From the NCBI RefSeq assembly GCF_003610535.1, contig NZ_RAPN01000001.1, positions 3,707,320-3,771,319 of the forward strand: a stretch of 64,000 nucleotides of DNA, given 5' to 3'. The DNA is from Mangrovibacterium diazotrophicum. GTDB lineage: Bacteria; Bacteroidota; Bacteroidia; Bacteroidales; Prolixibacteraceae. The notes beneath the pieces are model-generated. The model saw only the letters and a list, made by a program, of their open reading frames with translations. It was not told where the DNA came from and searched no databases. The position numbers and the translations under genes are program-made. This document shows positions 17,945-28,300 of the stretch, one piece after another (positions within the stretch are counted from its first letter, which is position 1; each line of letters starts with the position of its first letter).

Positions 17945-17968
17945 GATTGGTTTTCGTTATCGATTACT

Positions 17969-17976
17969 CAAAAATA
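17969..17976 (-). promoter_or_regulatory. -7 promoter element of the GH95 gene
   Basis: On the minus strand it reads TATTTTTG, a perfect TAnnTTTG, 25 bases before the GH95 start and downstream of the hairpin at 18015-18059. No clear -33 TTTG is seen. Confidence 0.5.
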
Positions 17977-18014
17977 GAAGAAAATTGGCTGGCTTGATGG
18001 TTTCATTTGATAAG

Positions 18015-18059
18015 AAAAGGGTGAAGAAATGTTACCAAGAACACTTCTTCACCCTTTTT
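18015..18059 (-). terminator. Strong hairpin terminator between GH105 and GH95
   Basis: A perfect 14-bp stem (AAAAGGGTGAAGAA with TTCTTCACCCTTTT) has a 16-base loop and, on the minus strand, ends in a T tract. It lies 20 bases after the GH105 stop and should end most of the main pectin operon transcript. Confidence 0.85.
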
Positions 18060-18079
18060 AGGTGGATTTTGGCGATTTA

Positions 18080-19201
18080 CTATTCCGCCATTTTGTAAAC
18101 TTCGCTTCCGGCGAGCAGATAGCAACCTAAGCCGTAATCTTCAAAATCGGGCATGCTGGTGTAAGTTACCGGTTGGCCATCTTTCGGTTCTTTCCCGGTT
18201 CCCTGTACATAACCCAGGAATCCGTTTTCGTGAACCGCATCTTTAGCCATGGCATTCCATGCTTTTTGAATGATTGGTTTGTAGGTCGCTGCGTCAACCA
18301 GGTTGTTGTTCACAGCCCAGGCCATCCCGTAGACAAACAACGCTGTTCCGGTTGTTTCTTTGCCACCAAAATGATCCGGATCGTGCAGGCTGCAGTTCCA
18401 GAAACCATCTTCGCGTTGCAGGTGAGTTAAGGCTTCCAGCATCTGCAGTAACGTTGTTTCGTATTCGTCGCGGTGCGGATCGTTTGGCAGAATGTCCATT
18501 ACGCGGACCAAAGCTGCAACAACCCAGCCGTTTCCACGCGACCAATAGCAATCTTCGCCGTTTGGCTCGGTGTACGGAGGCAGGAAATCAGCATCGCGCC
18601 ACCACAGGCTGTCGGCGGCATTCCAAAGTCCTTGGGTTACTTTGCTGTCCATATACATGTCGTAGGCACGCTCTGCATAAGCAGTGTCACCGGTCAGTTT
18701 TGTCAATTGCGCGAAAACAGGCATTGCCATTTGGATGGCATCAATCCAGTCCCAGTCGTCAATTTTATCGGTTACCATCATCGAGTCAATCGACGCTTTG
18801 ATGTCGTGAATACGAACCGAATCCTGTTTGATGTTGTACAGGTCGATGTAGGTTTGTCCACAGCACTGATTGTCGGCGTTTCGGGTAGTGATACCGTCAC
18901 GGAGTCCCCAATTGTGGTTTTCACCCCACGACAACGCGTAGTCGTGGAAAGTTTGATCAGCATCAATTGAATACAGCGCCATCAAACCTTCATAGTAAAC
19001 GGCACGAGTCCAAATGTTACTCGGACGTTCTTTATTGGTAATGATGCTTTTGCCGGTGTCCGGCCATTTGTCCATAAAGTATTTGTTTGTCAGTACCATC
19101 TTGTCGAGTACCTCCTGCTTCGTTGGGAAGGTTTCTGCCTTCGGTTGGCACGACATCAGCGCTACTGCAAGGGCCAAAAAGCCCAGAATTCTTGATTTCA
19201 T
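18080..19201 (-). CDS. GH105 unsaturated rhamnogalacturonyl hydrolase, lipoprotein
   Basis: The 373-residue enzyme hydrolyses the 4,5-unsaturated galacturonyl residue left at the non-reducing end of rhamnogalacturonan oligosaccharides by lyases. It has a lipoprotein signal (ALMSC, Cys18) and the (alpha/alpha)6-barrel motifs of YteR-type enzymes: GENHNWGLRDGITTRNADNQCCGQTY, DWDWIDAIQMAMPVF, where Asp154 matches the catalytic Asp (Asp143 in YteR), and YWSRGNGWVVAALVRVMD. It starts 42 bases after the CE12 stop and acts on the products of the PL11 lyase encoded two genes upstream. It is the last gene before the operon terminator. Confidence 0.93.
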   Translation of the reverse strand: MKSRILGFLALAVALMSCQPKAETFPTKQEVLDKMVLTNKYFMDKWPDTGKSIITNKERPSNIWTRAVYYEGLMALYSIDADQTFHDYALSWGENHNWGLRDGITTRNADNQCCGQTYIDLYNIKQDSVRIHDIKASIDSMMVTDKIDDWDWIDAIQMAMPVFAQLTKLTGDTAYAERAYDMYMDSKVTQGLWNAADSLWWRDADFLPPYTEPNGEDCYWSRGNGWVVAALVRVMDILPNDPHRDEYETTLLQMLEALTHLQREDGFWNCSLHDPDHFGGKETTGTALFVYGMAWAVNNNLVDAATYKPIIQKAWNAMAKDAVHENGFLGYVQGTGKEPKDGQPVTYTSMPDFEDYGLGCYLLAGSEVYKMAE

Positions 19202-19243
19202 AGTATAATTGAGTTTAAGTATTTATTTCTGAATACATAGTTA

Positions 19244-20578
19244 CTAATTTCCGTCGGGTTTCACCACATCGGCAGCAGGACTCAGAGGCCAGAAGAAGGT
19301 CTCGAAATCGTCTGGTTTAGCCGGGTCAAAACCTGCAAAGTCGTCGACAACATAGTTCGCCAATTCCAGTTTTTGGTCGATAATGCTTTGTACCACGCAT
19401 TTTGCCAGTTCGTATGCTCCGTATGGGTTGAAGTGCGTGTTGTCTTCCAGTGCCTTATCCTGTCCCGGGAATGTGTTTGCCGGATAGTGTACAAAGGCAT
19501 GAGTCGAATTTGCAACGCCCAATGTTTCGTAAAGCACTTTTGTCATCGCGTTCAGGTCAACCAAGGCAACATTTTCTTCTTTCGCTAATTGGCGCATTGC
19601 ATCCGGATATTCCAAAAGTGTTTTTTTGATTTTTCCGTTTTCGTCGAAAGCTCTTCTGGCAGTTGAGGTAACCAGTACCGGAATGCCTCCTTTTTTGCGG
19701 GCTTCGTTCATGTAGAAGCGGATTTGTTCCTGGTAAGTCGTAAACGGATCGACATGGTTGCCTCCCGGTTTTTGGTCGTTGTGACCAAATTCGATAAACA
19801 GGTAATCGCCCGGCTTCATCACGCTGATGATTTTCTCCAACCGGTTTGCACGGCGGAAAGCTTTCAGGGTCTCTCCGGACTCGGCATAGTTGCAAACAGC
19901 GATTTCCGGTTTCAGAAAGCGCGGGAACATTTGCCCCCATGATGCCCAGGGTTCGTTTTCCTGGTCGGTAACGGTGGAGTCGCCGGCGAGGAAAATTGCA
20001 CGCAGTCCATTGGCACTTTCGATAACGATCGACGAAACACAGGGTTTTGGGCCGTTGAATTCGAGCGTGAGGCTGTTGTCCCAGTTCAGGTAGGTCATTT
20101 CGCGTGGTTTGCGACGTACCTCCAGCGTGTCGTTGATACGCGGCGTGCGCACATCGACGATAAATGTCCTGGTGATAACTTCACCTTTTGGGGTTTCAAT
20201 ATTTTCGAGCATCAGACGACGCGACTCCGCTTTTACGGTTGTAGCGGTTGCTTCTTCCGAATTACCCAATGTCACCGTAATCCGGTAACGTCCTTCAGGC
20301 AAGTCTATTTTGAAGTAGAACGGAGCGTCGGAAGTCACCCAGTCGTTCGTCAGATTGCACTCTCCTTCTCCGGCCTGTGCCTTTACAGGTGAAGTGCTGA
20401 CAATACCGAATCCATTTTCAGGAGTGTAAACTGACTGAGCATCAACTCCGGTGAAGCCGCTGAGAACAGCTCCGCTTCCAAAGTCAAACTTCCGGACAAT
20501 ATCTTGTGCCGAAATTGTTTGGCTGCCAATGATCCCGGCAGCGAGCATTAAAAAGACTTTTTTGAAATGTAGTTTCAT
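19244..20578 (-). CDS. CE12 rhamnogalacturonan acetylesterase with N-terminal beta-sandwich
   Basis: The 444-residue secreted protein (signal peptide to about residue 24, SQTISAQD) has an N-terminal beta-sandwich of about 160 residues, likely carbohydrate binding. An SGNH hydrolase domain follows with the motifs GDSTVTD (Ser201), ETLKAFR (Gly block), IEFGHNDQKPGG (Asn block) and DNTHFNPYG (Asp379, His382). CE12 enzymes remove acetyl groups from galacturonic acid in rhamnogalacturonan I, which opens the chain to lyases. It follows PL11 by 52 bases. Together with the tandem CE12 gene at 22580 the locus encodes three SGNH modules. Confidence 0.92.
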   Translation of the reverse strand: MKLHFKKVFLMLAAGIIGSQTISAQDIVRKFDFGSGAVLSGFTGVDAQSVYTPENGFGIVSTSPVKAQAGEGECNLTNDWVTSDAPFYFKIDLPEGRYRITVTLGNSEEATATTVKAESRRLMLENIETPKGEVITRTFIVDVRTPRINDTLEVRRKPREMTYLNWDNSLTLEFNGPKPCVSSIVIESANGLRAIFLAGDSTVTDQENEPWASWGQMFPRFLKPEIAVCNYAESGETLKAFRRANRLEKIISVMKPGDYLFIEFGHNDQKPGGNHVDPFTTYQEQIRFYMNEARKKGGIPVLVTSTARRAFDENGKIKKTLLEYPDAMRQLAKEENVALVDLNAMTKVLYETLGVANSTHAFVHYPANTFPGQDKALEDNTHFNPYGAYELAKCVVQSIIDQKLELANYVVDDFAGFDPAKPDDFETFFWPLSPAADVVKPDGN

Positions 20579-20630
20579 GAGTAGCTATCGTATTTATTTA
20601 TTTATTTATTTCTTTTCTGATTTAGCCTTG

Positions 20631-22553
20631 CTAGTTGCAGCTGCGGCTAATACCGTCTCCCTGGTATTTGACCAGTTTCATTGCCGGTTTTACGGGGGCT
20701 TTCATTTCGTCATCAATATAGAAACCGGGTTGAGGTGGCTGGTTGTAGGCCACATTTTGCCAGGCGATGCTTAACCGATAAATCGGGTCTTGCATCAGCG
20801 TTACGAAACGGTGTGTCGTGGGAATGGTTGTCGTATAAATTCGCAGTGATTGGTTGTCGCGTGTGCGCAAAATAACTTCCTCGCGCCAGTCGCCAAACAG
20901 GTCGGCACTGAGCACCGGAGTTGATTTTGTACCGTTGTTGCTCCAGCAGCCGTCAGCCTCGAGCAAAGTCACCAACTGTTCGTTTTTCCAATCCCATTTC
21001 ATCACCCGGTTTTTGTCGAGCAGTTCGCGAAGCAGATCGCCGTCCCACCAAACCGCGAAATTGCAGGTACGTGGTGTTGTCTCGCTGATCTTTTTACCCT
21101 GAGCATTCCAGATGCCTTCAATGCCTGCACCAAAGGCCCAACATTCATCCCCGGGGTAGCGTGGGTCAACGTTGAAGGCCACACCGCGGCCCGGTCCTTC
21201 GCCTTTGTCACCACCTGATTCGGCAGCGTGAACGGAGGCCACTTTCCACAAGATCTCGCCGGTTTTGGCGTCCCGAAAATTCATACCGGCATCGTCAAAA
21301 CGTTCCTGTATATTGAAAACTTCCAGACCCGGGTGTGTCGGATCGAGATCCGAAAAATGCAAGGCATCAGCGTGTCCCAAGCCGGTTGAATACAAACCTT
21401 TGCCATCGTTATCAATGACCGCGGCTCCGTAAACAATTTCATCGCATCCATCGCCATCCAAATCACCAACGCTTACGCTGTGGTTACCTTGTCCGTGGAA
21501 AGCGCTGTTTCCGGGCGTGCCATCGTCGCTATCGAATAGCCAGCGTTTGGTGAGTTTTCCATCTTGCCAATCAAAAGCAGCCAGTGTGACGCGCGTGTAG
21601 TAACCACGGCACATCACGATAGACGGATGAATACCATCCAAGTAGGCAACGCAAGCCAAGTAACGTTCCGAACGGTTTCCTCTTCCGTCACCCCAAACTT
21701 TGGCCAGATCTTGTGGCGTTGGATTTGCCTTTGTCGGGTGGCGGCGCGGTTCGAAAGGAACGGTTGACAATTCAGCGCCGGTCAGCCCGTCGAATACGGT
21801 GAGATATTCCGGTCCTTCCAAAACATGGCCCAACTCATTTCGGTGGTCGGCTTTGGAGTCGCCAATAGTTTTGCCCATCCCGTCAACGCTGCCATCGGCG
21901 CTTTTTATCACAACTTCAGCCCGGCCATCGCCATCGAAGTCGTACACCAGGAATTGCGTGTAGTGCGAACCTTCGCGAATATTTTTGCCCAGGTTGATGG
22001 TCCAGAGTAGCGTTCCGTCGAGCTTATAAGCCTGGAAAATAGGTGGATCAGTCGAACCATTGTGGCTGTTGTCGTGACCTTTGCCAGTCATGTGGATGAC
22101 CAGCTCGTAGTCGCCGTCGCCGTCCAAATCGGCTGCAGAGGCATCGCCGGGAGAATAATTCTCAGGCGTGCGTAAGGGCACCGAAAACCAGGGATGGCTA
22201 TCGTCTGATTTTTCAAATTGAAAACTTCCGTCCGCATCTGTTTCTTTACCGGCAATAACCGGTTTAACAGAATAAGTGTATTCGCCGTTAGCCAATTTGG
22301 CGCAATCCATAAATGACGTTGCATCTGTCAGAGGCGTGGGATTCAACTTTGTTGATTCCTGATCTTCAGATTCCCGGTAAATGTTGAAAGCGATGTCGTC
22401 GGCATCGGATGCTAAAAGTCGCCAGCTCACAAAAACATTGTCCTGCCCGGCTTGTATCGCTTCAAGTCCGCGTGTGAGGTATTCCATTTGTCGTTGGGCC
22501 TGAGTAGTGTTGAGCCCAACGACAAAAAGAATGATTGTTAGTAATTGTTTCAT
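20631..22553 (-). CDS. PL11 rhamnogalacturonan lyase
   Basis: The 640-residue secreted enzyme (signal peptide ending TTQAQ) cleaves the Rha-GalA bond of rhamnogalacturonan I by beta-elimination. An N-terminal fibronectin-like strand region (about 20-115) precedes an eight-bladed propeller. The blades carry repeated calcium sites of the form DxDGDxxxE: DLDGDGDYELVI, DFDGDGRAEVVI, DLDGDGCDEIVY. Closest known plan: YesW/YesX of Bacillus subtilis. It lies 26 bases from the tandem CE12 gene and 52 from the single CE12. Endo or exo action cannot be told from the sequence read alone. Confidence 0.94.
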   Translation of the reverse strand: MKQLLTIILFVVGLNTTQAQRQMEYLTRGLEAIQAGQDNVFVSWRLLASDADDIAFNIYRESEDQESTKLNPTPLTDATSFMDCAKLANGEYTYSVKPVIAGKETDADGSFQFEKSDDSHPWFSVPLRTPENYSPGDASAADLDGDGDYELVIHMTGKGHDNSHNGSTDPPIFQAYKLDGTLLWTINLGKNIREGSHYTQFLVYDFDGDGRAEVVIKSADGSVDGMGKTIGDSKADHRNELGHVLEGPEYLTVFDGLTGAELSTVPFEPRRHPTKANPTPQDLAKVWGDGRGNRSERYLACVAYLDGIHPSIVMCRGYYTRVTLAAFDWQDGKLTKRWLFDSDDGTPGNSAFHGQGNHSVSVGDLDGDGCDEIVYGAAVIDNDGKGLYSTGLGHADALHFSDLDPTHPGLEVFNIQERFDDAGMNFRDAKTGEILWKVASVHAAESGGDKGEGPGRGVAFNVDPRYPGDECWAFGAGIEGIWNAQGKKISETTPRTCNFAVWWDGDLLRELLDKNRVMKWDWKNEQLVTLLEADGCWSNNGTKSTPVLSADLFGDWREEVILRTRDNQSLRIYTTTIPTTHRFVTLMQDPIYRLSIAWQNVAYNQPPQPGFYIDDEMKAPVKPAMKLVKYQGDGISRSCN

Positions 22554-22579
22554 GGTAGTAGGTAGGTTTATCGGAGAAA

Positions 22580-24094
22580 CTAGTTTCTGGGGATCTCAAC
22601 ATACCCGTAAAGCGGGCAGTCTCGCAGATCCTTAATTTCTTTTGCAAGTGTCAGCGCATTTAAACGTGCCCCTGCATCATTGGTATGGGTGTGGTCTTTC
22701 GGGAAAAACTTTTTCACAATATCCGGTCCCATTGCTTCATATTCTTCGGCAACTTCTTCGTTCAGATTAATGAAGAACGCGCCTTCTGCCTGAGCTGCTT
22801 CAGCTGCCCAGTCTCCATATGATCCGGTAGCTCTTTCAACCTTGCCGTCTTTCCAGATGTTGCGTGGAATCATGCTGATCACAATTGAAGTGGCACCTTT
22901 GGCTTTGGCTTCTGAAATGTATTTTTTCATGTACCAACCGTAAGTGTGAACGACTTCGATTCCTGCGCTGTCGCGGTGAGCTTCCTGGGTTTCTTCTCCC
23001 ATTCCCTGCAGCGAGCCACGATATTTCGGTTGGTCAATATTTCCGCCGTCATTGTGTCCAAATTGGATTAACAGGAAGTCGCCTTTGCCCATTTGCTCCA
23101 ATACTTCATCCCAAAGACCCTCGTAACGGTAGCTGCGGCTGCTGCGTCCTCCACGGGCTTTGTTGATGATTTCAACACGTGTGGTATCGAAGAATGAAGG
23201 AAGTTCACGTCCCCAGCCAACAATGGTTCCGTCGCCGTTAGCAACTGTTGAATCACCGATGATGAAAACTTTCTTTTTTACCGGGAAGTTGATCACCGGA
23301 TTGGCGAGCAGGTAATCTTTCAACCAGCAATTATCCAGTTCCTTCAGCCCTTCAACAACTTTACTGGCAGACAAGGATGCGCCTTTAGCGCTGGTATGCG
23401 TGTGATCCCAATCGAAGAAATAGGTACCGGTTACTTTTTCCTGTCCGATCGTATCGAGTACAGCAGCCATTTTTTCGTTCAGGTTGATGAACGGAACTTC
23501 TTCCAGTTCGGCCACCTCTTTTGCCCATTTTCCGTAGCTGTCGTCATTGCGGATGATTTTTCCGTCTTTCCAGTCGTTACGAGGAATGGGTGCAACAACA
23601 ACCGGAACAGCTCCTTTTTGCTTCGCTTCAATAATATATTGACGCATGTACCAGCCATAAGAGTGTACAATTTCGTGCTCGCCGGTCAGCATGTTGTCGA
23701 TCTCTTCGGTTTCCTCACCAATACCTTTGAAGGTTCCGCGAGCGCGAATGGTATCGTTGATCGGACCGTTGTCGTTGTGCCCGAATTGCATCAATACGTA
23801 ATCTCCGGGTTGAATTTTACGCAGCACTTCATCCCACAAACCTTTGCTGCGGAACGAGCGACTACTGGTACCACCAAGTGCATGGTTTTCGATGTCAATT
23901 TTTGTGGTATCGAAGTACTGTTGGATCGGATCTCCCCATCCCCAAAGCCCTCTGGCTCCATCGCCCCGTCCGTTTTTCACGGTCGAGTCTCCAATGATGT
24001 AGAGCGTTGGTTTACCGGTAATTGTTTCGTCTCGTTTTACCTGGCAATTGGTAAATAGAAAGATTAATAAACTCAGGGATAATAAACGTATCAT
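22580..24094 (-). CDS. Tandem (two-domain) CE12 rhamnogalacturonan acetylesterase lipoprotein
   Basis: The 504-residue lipoprotein (LFTNC, Cys17) contains two complete SGNH domains in a row. The first (about 28-270) has GDSTVKN (Ser37), GGTSSRSF, QFGHNDNG and DWDHTHTSAKG. The second (about 275-500) has GDSTVANG (Ser282), GGRSSRSY, QFGHNDGG and KDHTHTNDAG. Both keep all four SGNH blocks, so both should be active. The domains are clearly related, which indicates an internal duplication. I chose ATG 24094 (MIRLLSLSLL) because the longer frame has no signal peptide and runs through the intergenic spacer. Confidence 0.92.
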   Translation of the reverse strand: MIRLLSLSLLIFLFTNCQVKRDETITGKPTLYIIGDSTVKNGRGDGARGLWGWGDPIQQYFDTTKIDIENHALGGTSSRSFRSKGLWDEVLRKIQPGDYVLMQFGHNDNGPINDTIRARGTFKGIGEETEEIDNMLTGEHEIVHSYGWYMRQYIIEAKQKGAVPVVVAPIPRNDWKDGKIIRNDDSYGKWAKEVAELEEVPFINLNEKMAAVLDTIGQEKVTGTYFFDWDHTHTSAKGASLSASKVVEGLKELDNCWLKDYLLANPVINFPVKKKVFIIGDSTVANGDGTIVGWGRELPSFFDTTRVEIINKARGGRSSRSYRYEGLWDEVLEQMGKGDFLLIQFGHNDGGNIDQPKYRGSLQGMGEETQEAHRDSAGIEVVHTYGWYMKKYISEAKAKGATSIVISMIPRNIWKDGKVERATGSYGDWAAEAAQAEGAFFINLNEEVAEEYEAMGPDIVKKFFPKDHTHTNDAGARLNALTLAKEIKDLRDCPLYGYVEIPRN

Positions 24095-24147
24095 GATTCT
24101 AAGATTTTTTGTTCGGGACTCGCCCGAAGGGTGTATTTTATGCTTAT

Positions 24148-25236
24148 TTAATCGTTGATTTTGAAAACAAACGGTGATGCAGTTTGGTATTTTCCACCCT
24201 GTGAAGTTACAAATAAATAGGTGGGCTTGCCTTGCTGCATCAGGATTTGTGGCCGTTCGAAGCGTCCGTATTTCTTTAAATGCGGCGGAGCAGGAGGCTG
24301 CTCCATATAATGCGATGTTCCGAAATAACTGATTTTGGGCTCCGACCACTTGATCCCATCTTGAGATTCGAGGATGATGCCGACCTCGTGATCAAAGCGT
24401 CCCATGTCGCGGGCCAGCATGTAAAACTTGCCGTTTTCCATAAATACATTCCCGTCCTCCAATTGGCGGTTGTTGCCCAATTGCGAATAGTCGATAATCG
24501 GGTTCTTGCTATATTTTGAATAGGGGCCTTCCGGGTGCTCAGCAACGGCCAGCCCGTACTTTCGGTTTCCTCGTATTTTCGGATCAACCGGGTGTTCGTA
24601 TTCTTCGGTATTCCACGATTTATAGTACAACCAGCACGATCCGTCGGGGTAATTGATGAATGAAGGGTTTGAGGTACAATGATCGTCCCAGTCTCCCGTT
24701 TCACCGGCGTCCAAAATCGGGTGATCCATGCGCTCCCAAGGCCCGTCTAACGATTCGGCTGTTGCCAGCCCAATCCGTTTCGTGTTGGTGCGCCCGTTCG
24801 AATTTCCCATGTAGAACAGGCAATATTTACCTTGCGAGTATTGAATGTGCGGGTTGTGACAGGTGGTGGCGTCCCAAAATCTTTCGCCGCGAGGCGCCAG
24901 GATTGTTTCAATATTTTCGTAAGGACCTTCGGCTTTCTCAGCTACGGCGTGAGCGATCTCGCTTCCTTTAATCCAGCCGCCCATTCCTTTTTGAGCATCC
25001 CAGCGCGAAAAGAACACATGAAACTTGCCGGCAGGGTCGACAAAAGAACTGCATCCCCAAACATAGTAACCTTCCAATTCCAGAATTCGGCCAAGAGGTT
25101 GCAAACGTTTCGAGAAATCAGAAATGTCTCCCTTTTTATATGTTCCTCCTTCCTGAGCCCAAAGTTTAGCTCCCGGCAATAACAACAGGCTGCCTGCGGC
25201 AAGACTTTGTTGTATAAATTGGCGTCGTGTGCTCAT
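24148..25236 (-). CDS. Five-bladed beta-propeller glycoside hydrolase-like protein, Tat-exported, family uncertain
   Basis: The 362-residue protein begins STRRQFIQQSLAAGSLLLLPGAKLWAQ, a twin-arginine signal peptide. The mature part has the repeated AxSxxGPYE, ATAESLDGPWER, AVAEHPEGPYSKY and ESQDGIKWSEP blade signatures of GH43/GH32/GH117-type propellers, with GCSSFVDPAGKFHVFFSRWD and GDWDDHCTSNPSFI holding candidate catalytic acids. I cannot assign a CAZy family. In this locus an exo-acting arabinosidase, galactosidase or fucosidase is plausible. It lies 161 bases after the DUF4450 gene, the largest gap inside the operon, and 53 bases before the tandem CE12. Confidence 0.78.
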   Translation of the reverse strand: MSTRRQFIQQSLAAGSLLLLPGAKLWAQEGGTYKKGDISDFSKRLQPLGRILELEGYYVWGCSSFVDPAGKFHVFFSRWDAQKGMGGWIKGSEIAHAVAEKAEGPYENIETILAPRGERFWDATTCHNPHIQYSQGKYCLFYMGNSNGRTNTKRIGLATAESLDGPWERMDHPILDAGETGDWDDHCTSNPSFINYPDGSCWLYYKSWNTEEYEHPVDPKIRGNRKYGLAVAEHPEGPYSKYSKNPIIDYSQLGNNRQLEDGNVFMENGKFYMLARDMGRFDHEVGIILESQDGIKWSEPKISYFGTSHYMEQPPAPPHLKKYGRFERPQILMQQGKPTYLFVTSQGGKYQTASPFVFKIND

Positions 25237-25397
25237 ATTTGTTTCAGGTTCAAAGTTTCTAGTTTCGGGTTTCTTAAACCCTCTCAGTTTCTTATCGTTC
25301 AGCGTCCTTATTCTTGTCCGGTGGTCTTGTGATCCGGCAAACTGTGCTGCGAGATTTAGGTTTTGCAATATTGCACTACCTATTAGACGTATTTTTC

Positions 25398-28300
25398 TTA
25401 TTCTACCCTACCCAGCGTTAAGCCCATAAGACCAATTACCAGGTCATTTGATAGCGTACGCAGACGAAGGCTTTTCAGTTCTTTTTTCGGATCCAGCGGA
25501 AGGTCGAGCAAGGTTGCCGCTCCACCTTCTATTTTTATTGTTTTGTTTTTCGACAGAATCTGGTAGCTGTCCATATGCCATTCGCCTGTTTTTAAGTACA
25601 AACGGGGCGGACGTGCAGACGGTAGCTTAAAGGCATAACCGTCATCGTAATAATCCTGTTCGATCGGCCACCAGTTATTAGGACTTTTTAACGTCAGCGT
25701 GTCGCTGCTGCCGTCGGTGTAATCCACTTCCACCAAACCGTTGACCATGTTTATGCGCATGTGATGCACTGATCCGGCCATGAGCAGGTAGGCATGTGAG
25801 GCTTTTCCGTTCAGGGGAATCTCAACACTTTCGGGATAAACATCCCATTGTGAGGTGAAAACAATATTTGAGGTTTCTGCTGAAGGTGTTGCAAATGGAA
25901 TTCCTTGCTGAGATACAATTTGTCCGGTTTTGCGAGCCGCGTTTCGCAGGCCGCTGTCATCAATTTCTTCATGCTCCTTGTACGAACACCAGTCGCCAAT
26001 GCCTTGAATTGGGATTGAAAGCGTTGGGTACGGGGACCGCGGAGAGGTATATTGCTCGGTGAAAATATCGGTGACCCGATCGTTGAATTGGCCGTCAAGC
26101 GGAATCGTTTCCATCTGGCCTTTAGCCTGGATGTTCCAGTTTGTAATGTTGGCGGTCAAATCGCCTTGTTTCGTTTTGAATGCGACTGAGTTAGTTCCGG
26201 CAACTAAATATTTCGAAGGAATAGTAATCAAGGTCGATTTTTCACCAGCTAAGAGTTTTAGCTTTTGTTTGTAGCCGCTCAGCAGAACTGTTCCGGTGAT
26301 TTCGTGGTTCGAGTTGTTTTGAACGGAAAACTCCAGTTTGTCTTCGGGCTGATTTTTATCAAATACGAATTCAATCGGCTCCTTCAATTCAAACGAAATG
26401 GGTTGCCACCAGCTTAATTTTCCTTGTTGAAGTTTTACAAAGAAAGAACGGCCACCCAGTTCGCATTTCAGCTTTGCGGTCACGTTATGCGGGTTTGATT
26501 GCAATAGTTCTAAAACTGACTGCGGATCGTTGATATGAAGAATCTGCGCCTGTTTTGTTTGAAGTTGAATTTGATCCCCGATTGCCAAAACCGAATCAGT
26601 TGTAATGCTTTCAATTGGTAATTCTCCCCAAACAATCTCAATATCGTACTTCTCCGCTTTTGGAGTTTTTAATACGATCACTGGTTTCCCAATGGCTGCG
26701 GTATCACAAATCCAATCTGCTTCTTTTCCGTTTATTTTGACCGATTGGACAGCTGCACTGCGGGCTGTCAATTCCAAGTTTAATTGCAGTGGTTTCCCAA
26801 AGCGGTTGTCAATTTTGTAGCTATCGGTTTGCCTATTCCGTTTGAAATCAACTTTCAGGTAGGGCGTCTCCATTTGGGCATATTCCCATTCGGCAGGCCA
26901 TCCCGGTTTCAGCGTGATTTTGTCATTCAGCAGATTGGGTGAAAAGCCGAACAAACCTTCAACAAATACGCGCGATGCGACGCCAATCGGGTCGGCAAAA
27001 TCGCGGTACAGTTCGCCGCGGAAAGCATCGTAGTAGGAGAGTTGTCCGTAATTGCCGGGACAGCTTCCCATAAACATGTAGTCGAGGAAACTGCCTTTGG
27101 TCAATTGGAAAGCTTCGGCACTGCGTCCGCTTTGCCAGTAGGCAAGGGCTGTGTGCAACACTTCGGCCAAGGCCACATTGTTGATCGACCAGGTGTAGGG
27201 CATCCAGTTGGTTGTCGAAATGGTGTAGAATCCTTCCGGAACTCCTTCACCTTTTATCGGAATCCGGGGGATTTCCCGATCCACGTATTCCGTGCTTTGC
27301 CAGGCCTGAAAAGGATCGGCCAGACCTTCGTCGATAGCATGGTAGATGGTCCAGACTGCTGCTGACGGGTGAACTTGTTGCTGTCCCAAAAGATCTTTGT
27401 ACTCAGCAAACCAGCCTTCTTGCGGCAGCCAGAGTTGGGAATTCACAGCCGCTTTAATCTTTTCAGCCTCGGCCCGGTAAGTGGACGGATCTTTCCCAAC
27501 GATTGGCGCCAGTTCGGCAGCCATCAGATTTGCCCGGTAATTGTAGGCCGACGAATAGGTGACGGCGCCGCCGCTGTATTGAAGCGCGTCGCTGGCCCAA
27601 ATGCAGCAATAGGCATCGTAAAGGCCGTCATCGTTGGCATCGAAATTTCTTTTTTCCCAGGCCAGGTGGCGTTCCAGCACCGGCCAGCTTTCGCGAATGA
27701 AAGCGGTGTCGCCCGTCCAGCGGTAGTGCCACAGCAGTTGGCTGATGAACACCAAGTTCATGTCGTAGTGGTGCGGCTTGCTGATTTTTCCGGGATTGCG
27801 GCTGATGTAGCCATCGGTAAACAAGGCCGTGCCCACTTCTTCTTTTTGTCGGGCGAGATGTGTTTTTGGATCGGGCACGCTTGGGCCGGAAGCCGGTTCG
27901 GTGTACTGTGCTTTGAAGTAGCCGCGGAAATGCGTTTCGGCGCGGTCGGGCCATCCGAGCCAGTCGGCAGCGTACGCGCCACGCCAGCCATTCAGCGGCA
28001 TACGCCAGGCCACGGCACCGTGCATAAATGCTTGGCCATCCCACACGCCGTCGGCAGCTGCCGCCAAAGCAGCGCCGGCCGCGTTGATGTACTCGTCGGG
28101 GGTATTTATTTTGAAATGGTTGGCCAACTCGAGACGAGCTTCTTCTGCATCTTCAAAAAGTGCAGCCAGCTCGTTGTAATTCGGTTTCTCAATCGTTTCG
28201 GGGTTTGCCAGCAACAGGTATTCAGATTGATTGTCGTTCAATTCCAATTGCCCGCAAGCAACAGGTGCATCTTTTGCTTCACTTTCGAAAAGTGCATTCG

